Shown here in pieces: positions 1-8,943 of a DNA stretch of 64,000 bases. The stretch is from positions 1 to 64,000 of the forward strand of contig JAHHTT010000003.1 of NCBI GenBank assembly GCA_020024465.1. Reading direction: 5' to 3'. Each line of letters starts with the position of its first letter. Position 1 is the stretch's first letter. Made by a program: the position numbers and the translations under genes. Under the pieces are notes generated by a model. The model had not been told where the DNA came from and searched no databases. It was given only the letters and a program-made list of their open reading frames with translations. The stretch comes from Odoribacter sp. GTDB taxonomy: Bacteria > Bacteroidota > Bacteroidia > Bacteroidales > Marinifilaceae.

Positions 1-50
1 TTTATAAAATAAAAACAGTCTCAAATTTGAGACTGTTTTTATTTTATAAA
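1..50. terminator. Perfect 50-bp palindrome, probable bidirectional terminator
   Basis: The first 25 bases are the exact reverse complement of the next 25. The core pairs AAAAACAGTCTCAAA with TTTGAGACTGTTTTT, so a T-rich tail follows the stem on either strand. It begins directly after the stop codon of the minus-strand helicase gene and would end that transcript. It may extend left of the window. Confidence 0.8.
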
Positions 51-3000
51 TCAACAAACATTTATTATTTTACCTAATTTCACATACCATATGTAACCTT
101 CTATTGATGAATATCCCATTTCACTAAGTGTTTTACAATAAAAACGTACTTGTCTGAGATATTGGGTTTCTTCACTTTGTCCGAATTTATAGTCAATAAC
201 AATAATTTTCCCATCACGTTCAACAACTCGATCAGGACGAGCTTTACTGCCATCTGAAAAAAGAATATCTCGTTCATTGATTATCTTATTTTCGGGGCAA
301 AACCATTCAGCGACTTGAGGTAATTCTAAATATTGTCGTATCTTTATATAATATTCATTTTTTTTATCTCTACAAATAAGTCCTTTAAGATATACCTGTG
401 TGACAGCTTGCTCTACATCATTTATATTACAAATTGATTTAAATATCTCATGCAAAAGTTTTCCTTCATTTATTGCTGAAAGCCAAGATTCTTCTGGTGC
501 TGTATAATCACGATACAAATAGTTCACATTAATACGGTCAGTAGGCTGCCATACCGGATAATTTTGCAGAGACAATGAATGAACTGCCTCTGCAGACTTA
601 CTACCCAATGTTGTTTGTTTACCTAATTCATATTTTCCACGACGACCAATTTCAACGCCCATACTCTCCAATACCAAAAACATAAATGCTCCAATATCAG
701 TCAAAGAAATACGACCATCTTTATTCACTTTAGGCGAATATGGACGAATATATAATTCTGTCTTTGGACGAGTCAAAGCTACATAAAGTAAATTCAGATT
801 ATCAATATAAGCCTTTAAATGTTCATTCATATAGTCCTCTCTATAATTCGTATCAATTAGCTTGGAGGAATAATTTAAAGGAGCATATTCTAACTGACTA
901 AATTCATGCTCATTATTCTTACACCAAATTCTTCGAATTGGAAGTACTCCATCTAATTCCCAAGAACAAAACGGAAGAATTACATATTCAAATTCAAGAC
1001 CTTTAGATTTATGAATAGTCAATATACGTACTGCATCAATTTCTTCGGATGTTGAAAGTACACGTTTACCTTGCTCTTTTTCCCACCATTCTAAAAAAAG
1101 AGTAATGCTATTAGAATTATTTATTTCATATTCGTATATAATATCTTGTAATGCCATCAAATAAGGAATTTCTTCCTCTTTATTTTGCAAATTAAAGCAC
1201 TCTATAATTGTCTCTATTGTTTCAAATAAAGAATAGGACATTACGGATGCAGCTGATGGATTAAATGTTATATCCAACGTAGTAAAAATATTTGCTTCTG
1301 ATGATTTTTTAAATACTTCATGTAAAGAGATTTTGGAATTATTCTGTATAAAGGTCCTATAAAAATAGATGATTTTTGCCTTATTAACAGAATCAAATGG
1401 CTCTACGATATAACGTAAAATAGCAATTATGAATTGGACATAAGGAGATGACCACACATAAAGTGAATCATTAGAAATAAACGGTATTGGAGAATTCGAT
1501 GCTTTATTATATTCCATCAAATAAGTAGCTATTAATGCACCCTCTTTACCATTGCGTACCAATATAACAATATCTTTTAACTTACCGCCACGTTCTCTGA
1601 TACTATTGACAATATTCACAACATCTCCGATTATAGTCATTTCACTGTCCATCTCTATTTTTTCTGGACCAAATGAAATATCTATATAACCAATTTTATG
1701 CTTTTTAGGGGTTTGTCGTAAACTTTTATATGCTTCCTTTATTATTTGAGCTCGCACATCTCCTTCACCGATTTCCTGTTGATACATTTTCGACAATAAA
1801 TCTGAAGCTACTTCAAAAAAAACATTATTAAATTCTACAATTTCCCATCCGCTTCTCCAATTGTCTCTCAAATATAGATTCTGTACACCAAGCTTTTTAA
1901 ACTGGTCCTCAACCTCATACGCCAAAAGACTCCATTCTCCGTTACGCCAACGGTAAATACTTTGTTTAACATCACCAACAATCATCGCCATACAATTTTC
2001 AGAAAGACTATTGACCACTAAAGGTTTAAAGTTCTTCCATTGCATGGCAGACGTATCTTGGAACTCATCAATCATTATATGTTTGTAATAATTGCCACAT
2101 TTTTCAAAAAGAAAAGATGTGTCATTATCGGAAATCAATTTATTAAGGATAAGTGTAGTATCACTCAACAACATCAGTCCTTTTTCACTACAATAAGAAC
2201 GCACTTCTTGATAAAGATCATTTAAAATTCCTAACTGATAAAGATTACGGGTTAATTGAAGTGCGGAAAAATAATTCCGAGAATGTAAATCATAATAAGC
2301 AATTGCTGCTTGCAGGTTTGTCATCAAATCCGGCAATATATTTTCTATACTATCTCTATTGTTTGATTTTTGTATTATCCATGTGTCTTCAAACTCAGCT
2401 CCTTTACGTACAGTTTGCTTTGGAGGATCAAAGTTTCCTGCCGATAATTTATAAAACCACCCCACACAACCTGATTTACCTCTTTTAAAAGAATCTGCAT
2501 ATAGACCATTCTGATCTATTATAGATATACTCTGATTTGCTATCAATTGCAATTTATCTTCAAATGATTTAATTTGAAAATTCAAAAAATCACGATATGA
2601 TTTTAGAAAATGTTTGTCATTAAATTTGTTTAATACATTTTGATTAAATAGCATGTAATTTTCACGAAAAAGTTCCTGCCCTAAATCTGCAATTTTATTC
2701 TTCACATTCCATGACTTCCCTTCCTCTACACTATCATTCAACAATTCATTAATCCAACTTCGCAAATCGGCATTATCCTTAATCTGCCCCATCATTTTAT
2801 CAATAGCTTTCAATAATACGAATTCACTGTCTAACTCAACATTATACCCCGGGAAAATACCTAATTCATGGATAAACGACTTGATGATACGTTGAAAAAA
2901 TTTATCTATTGTAGTAACAGACAATCTACTATAGTCATGTAATAAAAGCGAAAGTAGAAGTGATGCCCTGTTTCTCAGTGTAACGGTATTCAGGTTTAAT

Positions 3001-3221
3001 TCATTGCACAAAATTTTTCCATAATCAGTCATCTGCCCATTAGCCAATTTATACAACTCATTGATAATACGGGATTTCATCTCCTCTGTTGCTTTATTGG
3101 TAAATGTTACTGCCAGTATATTCCTATATTCAGTCGGCATTTCAAAAATAATCCGGAAATATTCTAATGTCAATGTAAAGGTTTTACCAGAACCTGCAGA
3201 AGCTTTATATATATTAAGCAT
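51..3221 (-). CDS. UvrD/RecB-type ATP-dependent helicase-nuclease (AddA/RecB-like)
   Basis: Superfamily 1A DNA helicase with a C-terminal RecB-family nuclease, 1056 residues, expected to act on double-strand breaks in the cytoplasm. Visible motifs in order are the Walker A loop ASAGSGKT at residues 8-15, the Walker B region DEFQDTS near 385, helicase motif TIHKSKGLEFE near 737, motif VI VALTRPKTELYI near 830-845, and a nuclease signature RPDRVVERDGKIIVIDYKFG near 990-1010 with the expected D...DYK metal and catalytic residues. The start ATG puts the Walker loop close to the N-terminus, as is usual in the family. It ends 1 nt after a perfect palindromic terminator and lies 3 nt downstream of a TPR lipoprotein gene, so the two are probably co-transcribed. 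Bacteroidota usually pair such a protein with an AddB/RexB-like partner; none is in the window. AddA versus RecB naming is not decidable here. Confidence 0.9.
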   Translation of the reverse strand: MLNIYKASAGSGKTFTLTLEYFRIIFEMPTEYRNILAVTFTNKATEEMKSRIINELYKLANGQMTDYGKILCNELNLNTVTLRNRASLLLSLLLHDYSRLSVTTIDKFFQRIIKSFIHELGIFPGYNVELDSEFVLLKAIDKMMGQIKDNADLRSWINELLNDSVEEGKSWNVKNKIADLGQELFRENYMLFNQNVLNKFNDKHFLKSYRDFLNFQIKSFEDKLQLIANQSISIIDQNGLYADSFKRGKSGCVGWFYKLSAGNFDPPKQTVRKGAEFEDTWIIQKSNNRDSIENILPDLMTNLQAAIAYYDLHSRNYFSALQLTRNLYQLGILNDLYQEVRSYCSEKGLMLLSDTTLILNKLISDNDTSFLFEKCGNYYKHIMIDEFQDTSAMQWKNFKPLVVNSLSENCMAMIVGDVKQSIYRWRNGEWSLLAYEVEDQFKKLGVQNLYLRDNWRSGWEIVEFNNVFFEVASDLLSKMYQQEIGEGDVRAQIIKEAYKSLRQTPKKHKIGYIDISFGPEKIEMDSEMTIIGDVVNIVNSIRERGGKLKDIVILVRNGKEGALIATYLMEYNKASNSPIPFISNDSLYVWSSPYVQFIIAILRYIVEPFDSVNKAKIIYFYRTFIQNNSKISLHEVFKKSSEANIFTTLDITFNPSAASVMSYSLFETIETIIECFNLQNKEEEIPYLMALQDIIYEYEINNSNSITLFLEWWEKEQGKRVLSTSEEIDAVRILTIHKSKGLEFEYVILPFCSWELDGVLPIRRIWCKNNEHEFSQLEYAPLNYSSKLIDTNYREDYMNEHLKAYIDNLNLLYVALTRPKTELYIRPYSPKVNKDGRISLTDIGAFMFLVLESMGVEIGRRGKYELGKQTTLGSKSAEAVHSLSLQNYPVWQPTDRINVNYLYRDYTAPEESWLSAINEGKLLHEIFKSICNINDVEQAVTQVYLKGLICRDKKNEYYIKIRQYLELPQVAEWFCPENKIINERDILFSDGSKARPDRVVERDGKIIVIDYKFGQSEETQYLRQVRFYCKTLSEMGYSSIEGYIWYVKLGKIINVC

Positions 3222-3224
3222 AAA

Positions 3225-4184
3225 CTAACTATCTATATTGATTTGTTTTTTAAGAATGAATTCCTTGCGAATTCTATCATCAAGAATTCGCATATATCTA
3301 TGAATATAATCCATTAATTTATGATTGACATTTATTATTTGAGTCAATTCTTGTGCCCGTTCTAAATAGTGTTGTGCTTGTCTATAATCACCCGTACTCT
3401 CATACAAGTAAGCTAAATTCAAATTTGCTTTGATACTCTTCTTGTTCTGCATTTCTGCGGCTCTAATCCAAATTTCCGCTGCTTTTTCTACTTGTTCTGT
3501 TTCCATGTATATACTTCCCAAAGCCAATACTCGTCCTTGTCTATATACTCTTCGAGCGGTTTTTTCCCAAGTTGGAATAATTCGATGCGCATAAACATAT
3601 CCCCCCTCCCAATAGGCAGTAGCCAAATCATCAAACATGGCATCTGGCATTTCAGTATTTACAAGTAATGATTTATTTATAATAACAGAATCTATTGGAT
3701 CATTTATTCCTTGTTGATAAAGACATAACTTCCAATAACAATTTATGTCATCTCCACACATTTTATAGGAAATCATTTCCAATGAAAGCAAGTAATCTAT
3801 TTTATATTTCCTGCATAAAAAATCAAGAGTATCGCATGATAAATATTGTGGTGATTTACCATCTTTGAAATAGATGAGTTGGTTATTTTTTAATAATATA
3901 ACCGTATCTTTTTCAAGAATTGTTCTATGACTATCCAGACCATTTACAAATTCTCGTAACAATAGATATTCAGTATCTTCCTTCTCTATCCGAAGAGCAC
4001 TTTCTGCATTACGAATATTACGATCATAAAGAGCTATCCTTTTACTGACATCAATAGAAACGAGAGCTGGCTCTAATACTTCTATTTGAAAATTTCGATA
4101 CGCTGTACAAGAAATTTCTCCTAAAATTATCATTCCAGCTGCAAAGACTAATTTAGCAGATTTCAGGACTGACAGATTCACCAT
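3225..4184 (-). CDS. TPR-containing lipoprotein (DUF6340-like)
   Basis: About 319 residues from the chosen start. An open frame runs upstream to 4241, but the ATG at 4184 gives a normal lipoprotein signal peptide: MVNLSVLKSAK, a hydrophobic stretch FAAGMIILG, then a lipobox ending in SC, so the mature protein should begin at that Cys. The middle is alpha/beta with no motif I can name. The C-terminal third holds two or three tetratricopeptide-like helices (ALGSIYMETEQVEKAAEIWIRA, then KANLNLAYLYESTGDYRQAQHYLERA). This resembles the Bacteroidales DUF6340 family of uncharacterised membrane-anchored proteins, recalled from memory. It sits 3 nt before the helicase gene, on the same strand. The functional link is unclear and may only be operon convenience. 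Confidence 0.7.
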   Translation of the reverse strand: MVNLSVLKSAKLVFAAGMIILGEISCTAYRNFQIEVLEPALVSIDVSKRIALYDRNIRNAESALRIEKEDTEYLLLREFVNGLDSHRTILEKDTVILLKNNQLIYFKDGKSPQYLSCDTLDFLCRKYKIDYLLSLEMISYKMCGDDINCYWKLCLYQQGINDPIDSVIINKSLLVNTEMPDAMFDDLATAYWEGGYVYAHRIIPTWEKTARRVYRQGRVLALGSIYMETEQVEKAAEIWIRAAEMQNKKSIKANLNLAYLYESTGDYRQAQHYLERAQELTQIINVNHKLMDYIHRYMRILDDRIRKEFILKKQINIDS

Positions 4185-4273
4185 AATGACTAATTTACCA
4201 ATGCACCAATTCATACCAAGCATTTGGAAGTATCGGTACATTGGTAAATCAGCACATCAGTGATTATAAAAAA

Positions 4274-5020
4274 TTACATATTCATTCCACCGCAAACATG
4301 CAATACTTGACCTGTCACATAAGCTGATAAATCAGAAGCCAAGAACAAGCATACTTTAGCGATATCTTCCGGTGTACCACCTCTTCTTAATGGAATCTTA
4401 GCTGCCCATTCCTTACGTACATCTTCTGGAAGTTGTGCTGTCATATCTGTAATAATAAAGCCAGGAGCAACAGCATTTGCACGAATATTACGGGTTCCTA
4501 ACTCTTTTGCAATACTCTTAGTAAATCCGATAATACCAGCTTTAGATGCCGAATAATTAGCTTGTCCTGCATTACCACTGACACCTACAACAGAACTCAT
4601 GCTGATAATAGAGCCGCTCTTTTGTTTCAGCATAATGGCAGAAACGGCTTTTGTATAATTGAATACTGATTTCAAATTCACATTGATAACTGCATCCCAC
4701 TGTTCTTCACTCATTCTCATCAACAGGGTATCTTTGGTAATTCCGGCATTATTCACCAATATGTCTATTCTTCCGAAATCTTTGATTACTTCTTCTACTG
4801 TCGCTGCTGTCTGTACAAAATCAGCCGCATTAGAGGCATACATTTTAGCTTTAACTCCACAAGCTACAATTTCTTTTTCAGTAGCCTGTGCTATTTCATC
4901 ATATCTCAAATCAGTGAAAGCAATATTGGCACCTTCATTTGCAAATGCCAGAGCCACAGCTTTACCAATGCCTCTGGAAGCACCGGTAATCAGTGCGGTT
5001 TTTCCTTCTAACAATTTCAT
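4274..5020 (-). CDS. fabG: 3-oxoacyl-[acyl-carrier-protein] reductase
   Basis: NADPH-dependent short-chain dehydrogenase of 248 residues that reduces 3-oxoacyl-ACP in each round of type II fatty acid elongation. Visible features are the Rossmann glycine motif TGASRGIGKA at 13-22, NNAG at about 91-94, the catalytic Ser in SMSSVVGVSGN, and the YSASKAG Tyr/Lys pair near 156-160. The C-terminus AYVTGQVLHVCGGMNM is typical of FabG. Length is exactly the family norm. The gene is alone in the sense that no other fab gene is adjacent. A promoter-like TATCTTTG box lies about 65 bp upstream. Other SDR enzymes share these motifs, but the overall sequence is clearly FabG-like. Confidence 0.93.
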   Translation of the reverse strand: MKLLEGKTALITGASRGIGKAVALAFANEGANIAFTDLRYDEIAQATEKEIVACGVKAKMYASNAADFVQTAATVEEVIKDFGRIDILVNNAGITKDTLLMRMSEEQWDAVINVNLKSVFNYTKAVSAIMLKQKSGSIISMSSVVGVSGNAGQANYSASKAGIIGFTKSIAKELGTRNIRANAVAPGFIITDMTAQLPEDVRKEWAAKIPLRRGGTPEDIAKVCLFLASDLSAYVTGQVLHVCGGMNM

Positions 5021-5081
5021 AATTATCTTTTTATATTAGACTTGGTATCTTATAAATTCCCCTTCTAGGAATTACTGTGGA

Positions 5082-5089
5082 CAAAGATA
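5082..5089 (-). promoter_or_regulatory. Promoter -7 box for fabG
   Basis: TATCTTTG on the minus strand matches the Bacteroidota -7 element TAnnTTTG. The transcript would start about 5075 and give a leader of about 55 nt. No convincing TTG -33 element is seen at the usual distance. Confidence 0.5.
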
Positions 5090-5160
5090 CGAAAAATAAT
5101 GATTTACTATGAGCTATCTATAATATTTCGAGATTTCAATATTTTAAAAAAGCATTTCAC

Positions 5161-5168
5161 TACATTTG
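5161..5168 (+). promoter_or_regulatory. Promoter -7 box for the AlaX-like gene
   Basis: TACATTTG matches TAnnTTTG and sits 39 bp before the ATG. The upstream stretch is AT-rich without a clear TTG. Confidence 0.5.
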
Positions 5169-5207
5169 CAACAGTAAAAAATCATCTATGAAATTAAACT
5201 AAAAAAT

Positions 5208-5669
5208 ATGGAACAGGAAATACTGCTTAACGAACATAACAAACAAGAATATCCTCCCATGCATTCTGCAGAACATCTGCTTAATCAGACAATGGTACGT
5301 ATGTTTGGGTGTCCACGCTCAAAAAACACTCATATAGAAAGAAAAAAAAGTAAGGCTGATTATTTCATTAATGAAGCCCCCTCTCCTGAAAAAATATCAG
5401 AAATAGAACAACGTGTCAATGAAGTTATTGAACGACATTTGCCTGTTAGTGTTGAATTTGTAACTCGCGAAAACATACCTGAAGGAATTGATTTAAGCAA
5501 ATTACCTGAAGATGCCAGCGAAATGTTACGCATCGTACATATAGGAGATTATGATACATGTGCATGCATAGGTCTACATGTAAACAACACGTCAGAAATA
5601 GGTACATTTAAGATTACCAGCAGCGACTATGCTAATGGCCGCCTACGGATTAGATTTAAATTGGAGTAA
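5208..5669 (+). CDS. Free-standing alanyl-tRNA editing domain protein (AlaX-like, AlaRS SAD domain)
   Basis: 153 residues matching only the second additional (editing) domain of alanyl-tRNA synthetase. The zinc-site pattern is intact: HSAEH at His19 and His23, then Cys120 and His124 within CACIGLHVNNTSEIG, which corresponds to the CxxxHVxxTxEIG signature of AlaX. Family knowledge says such proteins hydrolyse mischarged Ser-tRNA(Ala) or Gly-tRNA(Ala) in trans; activity here is inferred. No aminoacylation or anticodon part is present, and the ORF is complete with its own promoter, so this is a natural small form and not a truncated alaS. The basic run HIERKKSKADYF could contact tRNA. It lies between fabG (divergent) and pta (same strand, separate promoter). 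Confidence 0.8.
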   Translation: MEQEILLNEHNKQEYPPMHSAEHLLNQTMVRMFGCPRSKNTHIERKKSKADYFINEAPSPEKISEIEQRVNEVIERHLPVSVEFVTRENIPEGIDLSKLPEDASEMLRIVHIGDYDTCACIGLHVNNTSEIGTFKITSSDYANGRLRIRFKLE

Positions 5670-5716
5670 ACAAGCAAATAATTAGATTTACTTTTTAGTT
5701 TTCCTTTCTTTATTTC

Positions 5717-5724
5717 TATTTTTG
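5717..5724 (+). promoter_or_regulatory. Promoter -7 box for pta-ackA
   Basis: TATTTTTG matches TAnnTTTG, with T-rich sequence about 20 bp upstream in place of a clean TTG. It gives a leader of about 30 nt before the pta ATG. Confidence 0.55.
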
Positions 5725-5761
5725 CAACATCTAATGAACAGACTTTAAAAATTACAATAGA

Positions 5762-6766
5762 ATGGGACTTTTAGAACAAATCAAAGAAAATGCAAAAAAA
5801 CAAAGTAAAACGATTGTTCTCCCAGAAGGAACTGAAGAACGTACCCTTTTGGCAGCAGATCAAATCATCGGAGAAGGAATTGCCAAAATCATTTTAATTG
5901 GCAATACTGATGAAATTAAAGCTTTGACAGAAAAACACCAATTAAAAAACATTGACAAGGCTACGATTATTGATCCGCAGTCACATGCCAAAAAAGAAGA
6001 GTATGCCGACTTATTGGTTGAGTTGCGCAAAAATAAAGGGATGACCAAAGAACAAGCTTTAAAATTAGTTACGAATCCTCTTTATTTAGCCACATTAATG
6101 ATCAAGAGTGGTGATGCAGATGGTGAAGTTGCAGGAGCACAGAATGCAACAGGAGATGTATTACGTCCCGCATTGCAGATTGTAAAAACATTGCCAGGAA
6201 TCTCTGTCGTATCAGGAGCATTTTTATTATTAACCGACAAACCGGAATATGGTGAAAATGGATTGATCGTATGTGCTGATTGTGCAGTTCTTCCTGACCC
6301 GACAGCAGAAGAATTAGCCCAAATTGCAGTATCTACAGCTGAAACAGCGCGCGCAATAGCTAAAATTGAGCCGCGTGTTGCCATGTTAAGTTTCTCAACT
6401 AAAGGATCTGCAAAAAACGAATTAGTAGACAAAGTTGTAAAGGCTACTGAACTAGCAAAACAAATGGCTCCCAATGTAATGATTGATGGCGAAATGCAGG
6501 CAGATGCAGCTTTAGTTCCTTCTGTAGGCAATAGCAAAGCTCCAAACAGTCCTGTTGCAGGTAAAGCGAATGTATTAATTTTTCCGAGCCTGGAAGTCGG
6601 TAACATCAGTTATAAATTAGTACAACGGATTGCGGGTATAGAAGCAGTCGGTCCTGTACTTCAGGGTATGGCAGCGCCGATTAATGATCTCTCTAGAGGA
6701 TGTTCTGTTAGCGATATTGTAAACCTTGTTGCAATCACTGTCAACCAGGCGGCAGCAAAAAAATAA
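5762..6766 (+). CDS. pta: Phosphate acetyltransferase
   Basis: Converts acetyl-CoA and phosphate to acetyl phosphate, the first step of substrate-level ATP formation from acetyl-CoA. The 334-residue length is that of the short, single-domain Pta class without the regulatory N-terminal DRTGG part. Recognisable segments are TIVLPEGTEERTL near the N-terminus, the loop MIKSGDADGEVAGAQNATGDVLRPALQ, SFSTKGSAK, and the C-terminal NVLIFPSLEVGNISYKLVQRI with GPVLQGMAAPINDLSRGCS. It is followed 33 nt later by ackA, the usual operon. A second phosphotransacylase, more like Ptb, is encoded at 32887-33789. Confidence 0.96.
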   Translation: MGLLEQIKENAKKQSKTIVLPEGTEERTLLAADQIIGEGIAKIILIGNTDEIKALTEKHQLKNIDKATIIDPQSHAKKEEYADLLVELRKNKGMTKEQALKLVTNPLYLATLMIKSGDADGEVAGAQNATGDVLRPALQIVKTLPGISVVSGAFLLLTDKPEYGENGLIVCADCAVLPDPTAEELAQIAVSTAETARAIAKIEPRVAMLSFSTKGSAKNELVDKVVKATELAKQMAPNVMIDGEMQADAALVPSVGNSKAPNSPVAGKANVLIFPSLEVGNISYKLVQRIAGIEAVGPVLQGMAAPINDLSRGCSVSDIVNLVAITVNQAAAKK

Positions 6767-6799
6767 TAACGGGGATACTCCCCACAAAAGAATAGAAAC

Positions 6800-7999
6800 A
6801 TGAATGTTTTAGTATTAAACTGCGGCAGTTCATCTATCAAATACCAATTGCTGAATATGGACGCAGAAGCCGTATTGTTGGCTAAAGGTATTGTAGAAAA
6901 AATTGGTCTGACTAATGGCAGTTTTACTTACAAACCGGAAGGAAAAGAAAAATTAGTTATTGAACAGCCTATTGCTAACCATAGTGTAGGTATGGATTTA
7001 ATCCTGAAAACATTAATTGACCCCAAACATGGTGTTTTGAAATCATTAAATGAAATCAATGCTGTAGGTCATCGGGTAGCCCATGGTGGAGAATATTTTT
7101 CTGAAAGTGTGCGTGTAACAGAAGAAACTAAAGCTAAGATCAAGGCGTTAGGCGAAATTGCGCCCCTTCACAATCCGGCAAATTTAACAGGTATCGAAAC
7201 CATGGAAAAATTACTCCCGGCTGTTCCACAGGTTGCAGTTTTCGATACATCTTTCCACCAGACCTTACCCAAAAAGGCTTTCGTTTATGGTATACCTTAT
7301 GAGTACTATCAGAAATACGCTGTCAGAAGATACGGATTTCACGGCACTTCTCACAAATTTGTTGCTGAAAAAGCATGCCGTCTGTTAGGTTGGAATATTA
7401 CTGAAAAGAAAATTATTACTTGTCACTTAGGTAATGGAGCTTCTATCACAGCCATAAAAGGAGGAAAATCAATTGATACCTCTATGGGATTCACCCCAGT
7501 TGCTGGACTTGTAATGGGAACCCGTGCAGGCGATCTTGACTTAGGTGCATTACTGTATATTTGCGAAAAAGAAGGTTTGAATTTAAAACAAGCAAATACA
7601 CTTGTAAATAAACAATCAGGAGTCCAGGGTATTTCAGGCGTTTCATCTGATTTTAGAGAATTGACATTTGCAATGGAAGCCGGCAACGAAAGAGCGGCTC
7701 TCGCTCTAGATGTATTTATCTACAATGTAAAAAAATACATCGGTGCATATGCAGCTGCCATGAATGGTGTAGACTTGATTATTTTCACTGGTGGTATTGG
7801 AGAAAACGATCAGCCGGTTCGTCAAGCTGTATGTGCAGACATGGATTATTTGGGTGTCAAAATCAACAATGAGCTTAATGCAACAATCAAAAGCAAAGAT
7901 GCAATACTCAATACGGAAGATGCTAAAACTAAAGTAATGGTCATTACAACTGACGAAGAATTGGTAATCGCAATGGATACCATGAAATTGTCAAAATGA
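6800..7999 (+). CDS. ackA: Acetate kinase
   Basis: Transfers the phosphoryl group of acetyl phosphate to ADP, giving acetate and ATP. The 399-residue protein shows all ASKHA-family acetate kinase landmarks: LNCGSSSIKYQL at 6-17, the AVFDTSFHQTLP active-site segment near 147, RYGFHGTSHKFV near 177, CHLGNGASI near 209, SMGFTPVAGLVMGTRAGDLD near 230, and FTGGIGEN near 330. It is co-directional with pta 33 nt away and is followed by a strong terminator. Nothing unusual is seen. Confidence 0.97.
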   Translation: MNVLVLNCGSSSIKYQLLNMDAEAVLLAKGIVEKIGLTNGSFTYKPEGKEKLVIEQPIANHSVGMDLILKTLIDPKHGVLKSLNEINAVGHRVAHGGEYFSESVRVTEETKAKIKALGEIAPLHNPANLTGIETMEKLLPAVPQVAVFDTSFHQTLPKKAFVYGIPYEYYQKYAVRRYGFHGTSHKFVAEKACRLLGWNITEKKIITCHLGNGASITAIKGGKSIDTSMGFTPVAGLVMGTRAGDLDLGALLYICEKEGLNLKQANTLVNKQSGVQGISGVSSDFRELTFAMEAGNERAALALDVFIYNVKKYIGAYAAAMNGVDLIIFTGGIGENDQPVRQAVCADMDYLGVKINNELNATIKSKDAILNTEDAKTKVMVITTDEELVIAMDTMKLSK

Positions 8000-8017
8000 T
8001 CTAAAGTAGATAATAAT

Positions 8018-8053
8018 AATAAAAAAACCAGCTTTTCAGCTGGTTTTTTTATT
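8018..8053. terminator. Terminator after ackA, shared with the convergent lipoprotein gene
   Basis: Stem AAAAAAACCAGCT / AGCTGGTTTTTTT with a TTTC loop, extended by AATA/TATT. Tracts of T follow the stem on both strands, so it can end pta-ackA from the left and the lipoprotein transcript from the right. Confidence 0.9.
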
Positions 8054-8067
8054 ATTTACAACGTTAG

Positions 8068-8775
8068 TTATTTAGCATCTGTTCCTCCTACGATTTCTTT
8101 ATAACCGTCTATAGACCAAAAAGTACCATTTGATGCTGCAACTGCTATTTGCACCTTGGTTCCTTTTGTCAAGCCATTCCATATTGCATTTGCAATTATT
8201 TTATCATCTTTTTCCACTACTGTAAATTTAGCTGCTGGCAACCACATTCTACCGGATGATTCTCTGTAAACCAAAATATATTCTTCAGCATTTTCTACTT
8301 TCTTCCACTCTCCGGTAATTTTATTGTCTGCACCGCTATAAGCCAAATTTTCCACATTAAATTTGCCTAAAGTCATTTTCGCTTTAAAACTAAATGATAC
8401 ACTTGCTGATTCCGGTTCTTCTGTTTTAGAAATCGCTGTAATTGAAAAAGTCCATGTTTTTACTGTATCGACGGGAGTATTCATGGAAGATGTTAATTCA
8501 AGAAGAGTATTATTAGTTCCTGCAACAGCTTCAAAGATATAATTCTTATTTTCAAATTTACATACCGGACTATTAAAAGACACATCAATAGATTGATTTC
8601 CAAACAACTGCATAACAGGCATAAACCGGACAGACTTTCCATATCCATCTTGCTCTATATGAGCTAAATAAGGAGCTATTTCAAAATCAGTATCAGAACT
8701 TTTCAAACACGAACTCATACCTGCCATTAATAAAGTACCAATTGTCAATAATTTTAGTTTTCCAAATGTTTTCAT
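8068..8775 (-). CDS. Lipoprotein of unknown function
   Basis: 235 residues with a clear lipoprotein signal: MKTFGKLKLLTIGTLLMAGMSSC, Cys23 after GMSS. The mature part is mostly beta-prone, with a fibronectin-type-III-like feel near the C-terminus (ITGEWKKVENAEEYILVYRES, then GTKVQIAVAASNG). Two spaced-out immunoglobulin-like repeats would fit, but I cannot name a family. The DTDFEIAPYLAHIEQDG start of the mature chain resembles SusE/F-like or DUF4843-like surface lipoproteins in Bacteroidales only in style. It stands alone: convergent with ackA and divergent from the porin gene, so it has its own promoter. Probably exported to the outer membrane; function unknown. Confidence 0.75.
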   Translation of the reverse strand: MKTFGKLKLLTIGTLLMAGMSSCLKSSDTDFEIAPYLAHIEQDGYGKSVRFMPVMQLFGNQSIDVSFNSPVCKFENKNYIFEAVAGTNNTLLELTSSMNTPVDTVKTWTFSITAISKTEEPESASVSFSFKAKMTLGKFNVENLAYSGADNKITGEWKKVENAEEYILVYRESSGRMWLPAAKFTVVEKDDKIIANAIWNGLTKGTKVQIAVAASNGTFWSIDGYKEIVGGTDAK

Positions 8776-8904
8776 CTCTAATTGTTTTTAGTTCAACAAG
8801 TTTTCCCTTAAAATTTTATTAGTGCGAATTTCGACTTTTTTTTCGAATCATACAAATAAAATATGATATTCTTAAAACATGGTAAATGTTTTATGCTTTT
8901 ATAT

Positions 8905-8912
8905 TATTTTTG
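8905..8912 (+). promoter_or_regulatory. Promoter -7 box for the porin gene
   Basis: TATTTTTG matches TAnnTTTG, 32 bp before the porin ATG, with TGTTTT about 17 bp upstream as a weak -33 element. Confidence 0.5.
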
Positions 8913-8943
8913 CAGCCGGAAATAATTAATTACAAAATATTTT

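Noticed and set aside
6082..6606. 174-codon minus frame inside pta
   Set aside because: It is a shadow of a strongly conserved gene on the other strand.
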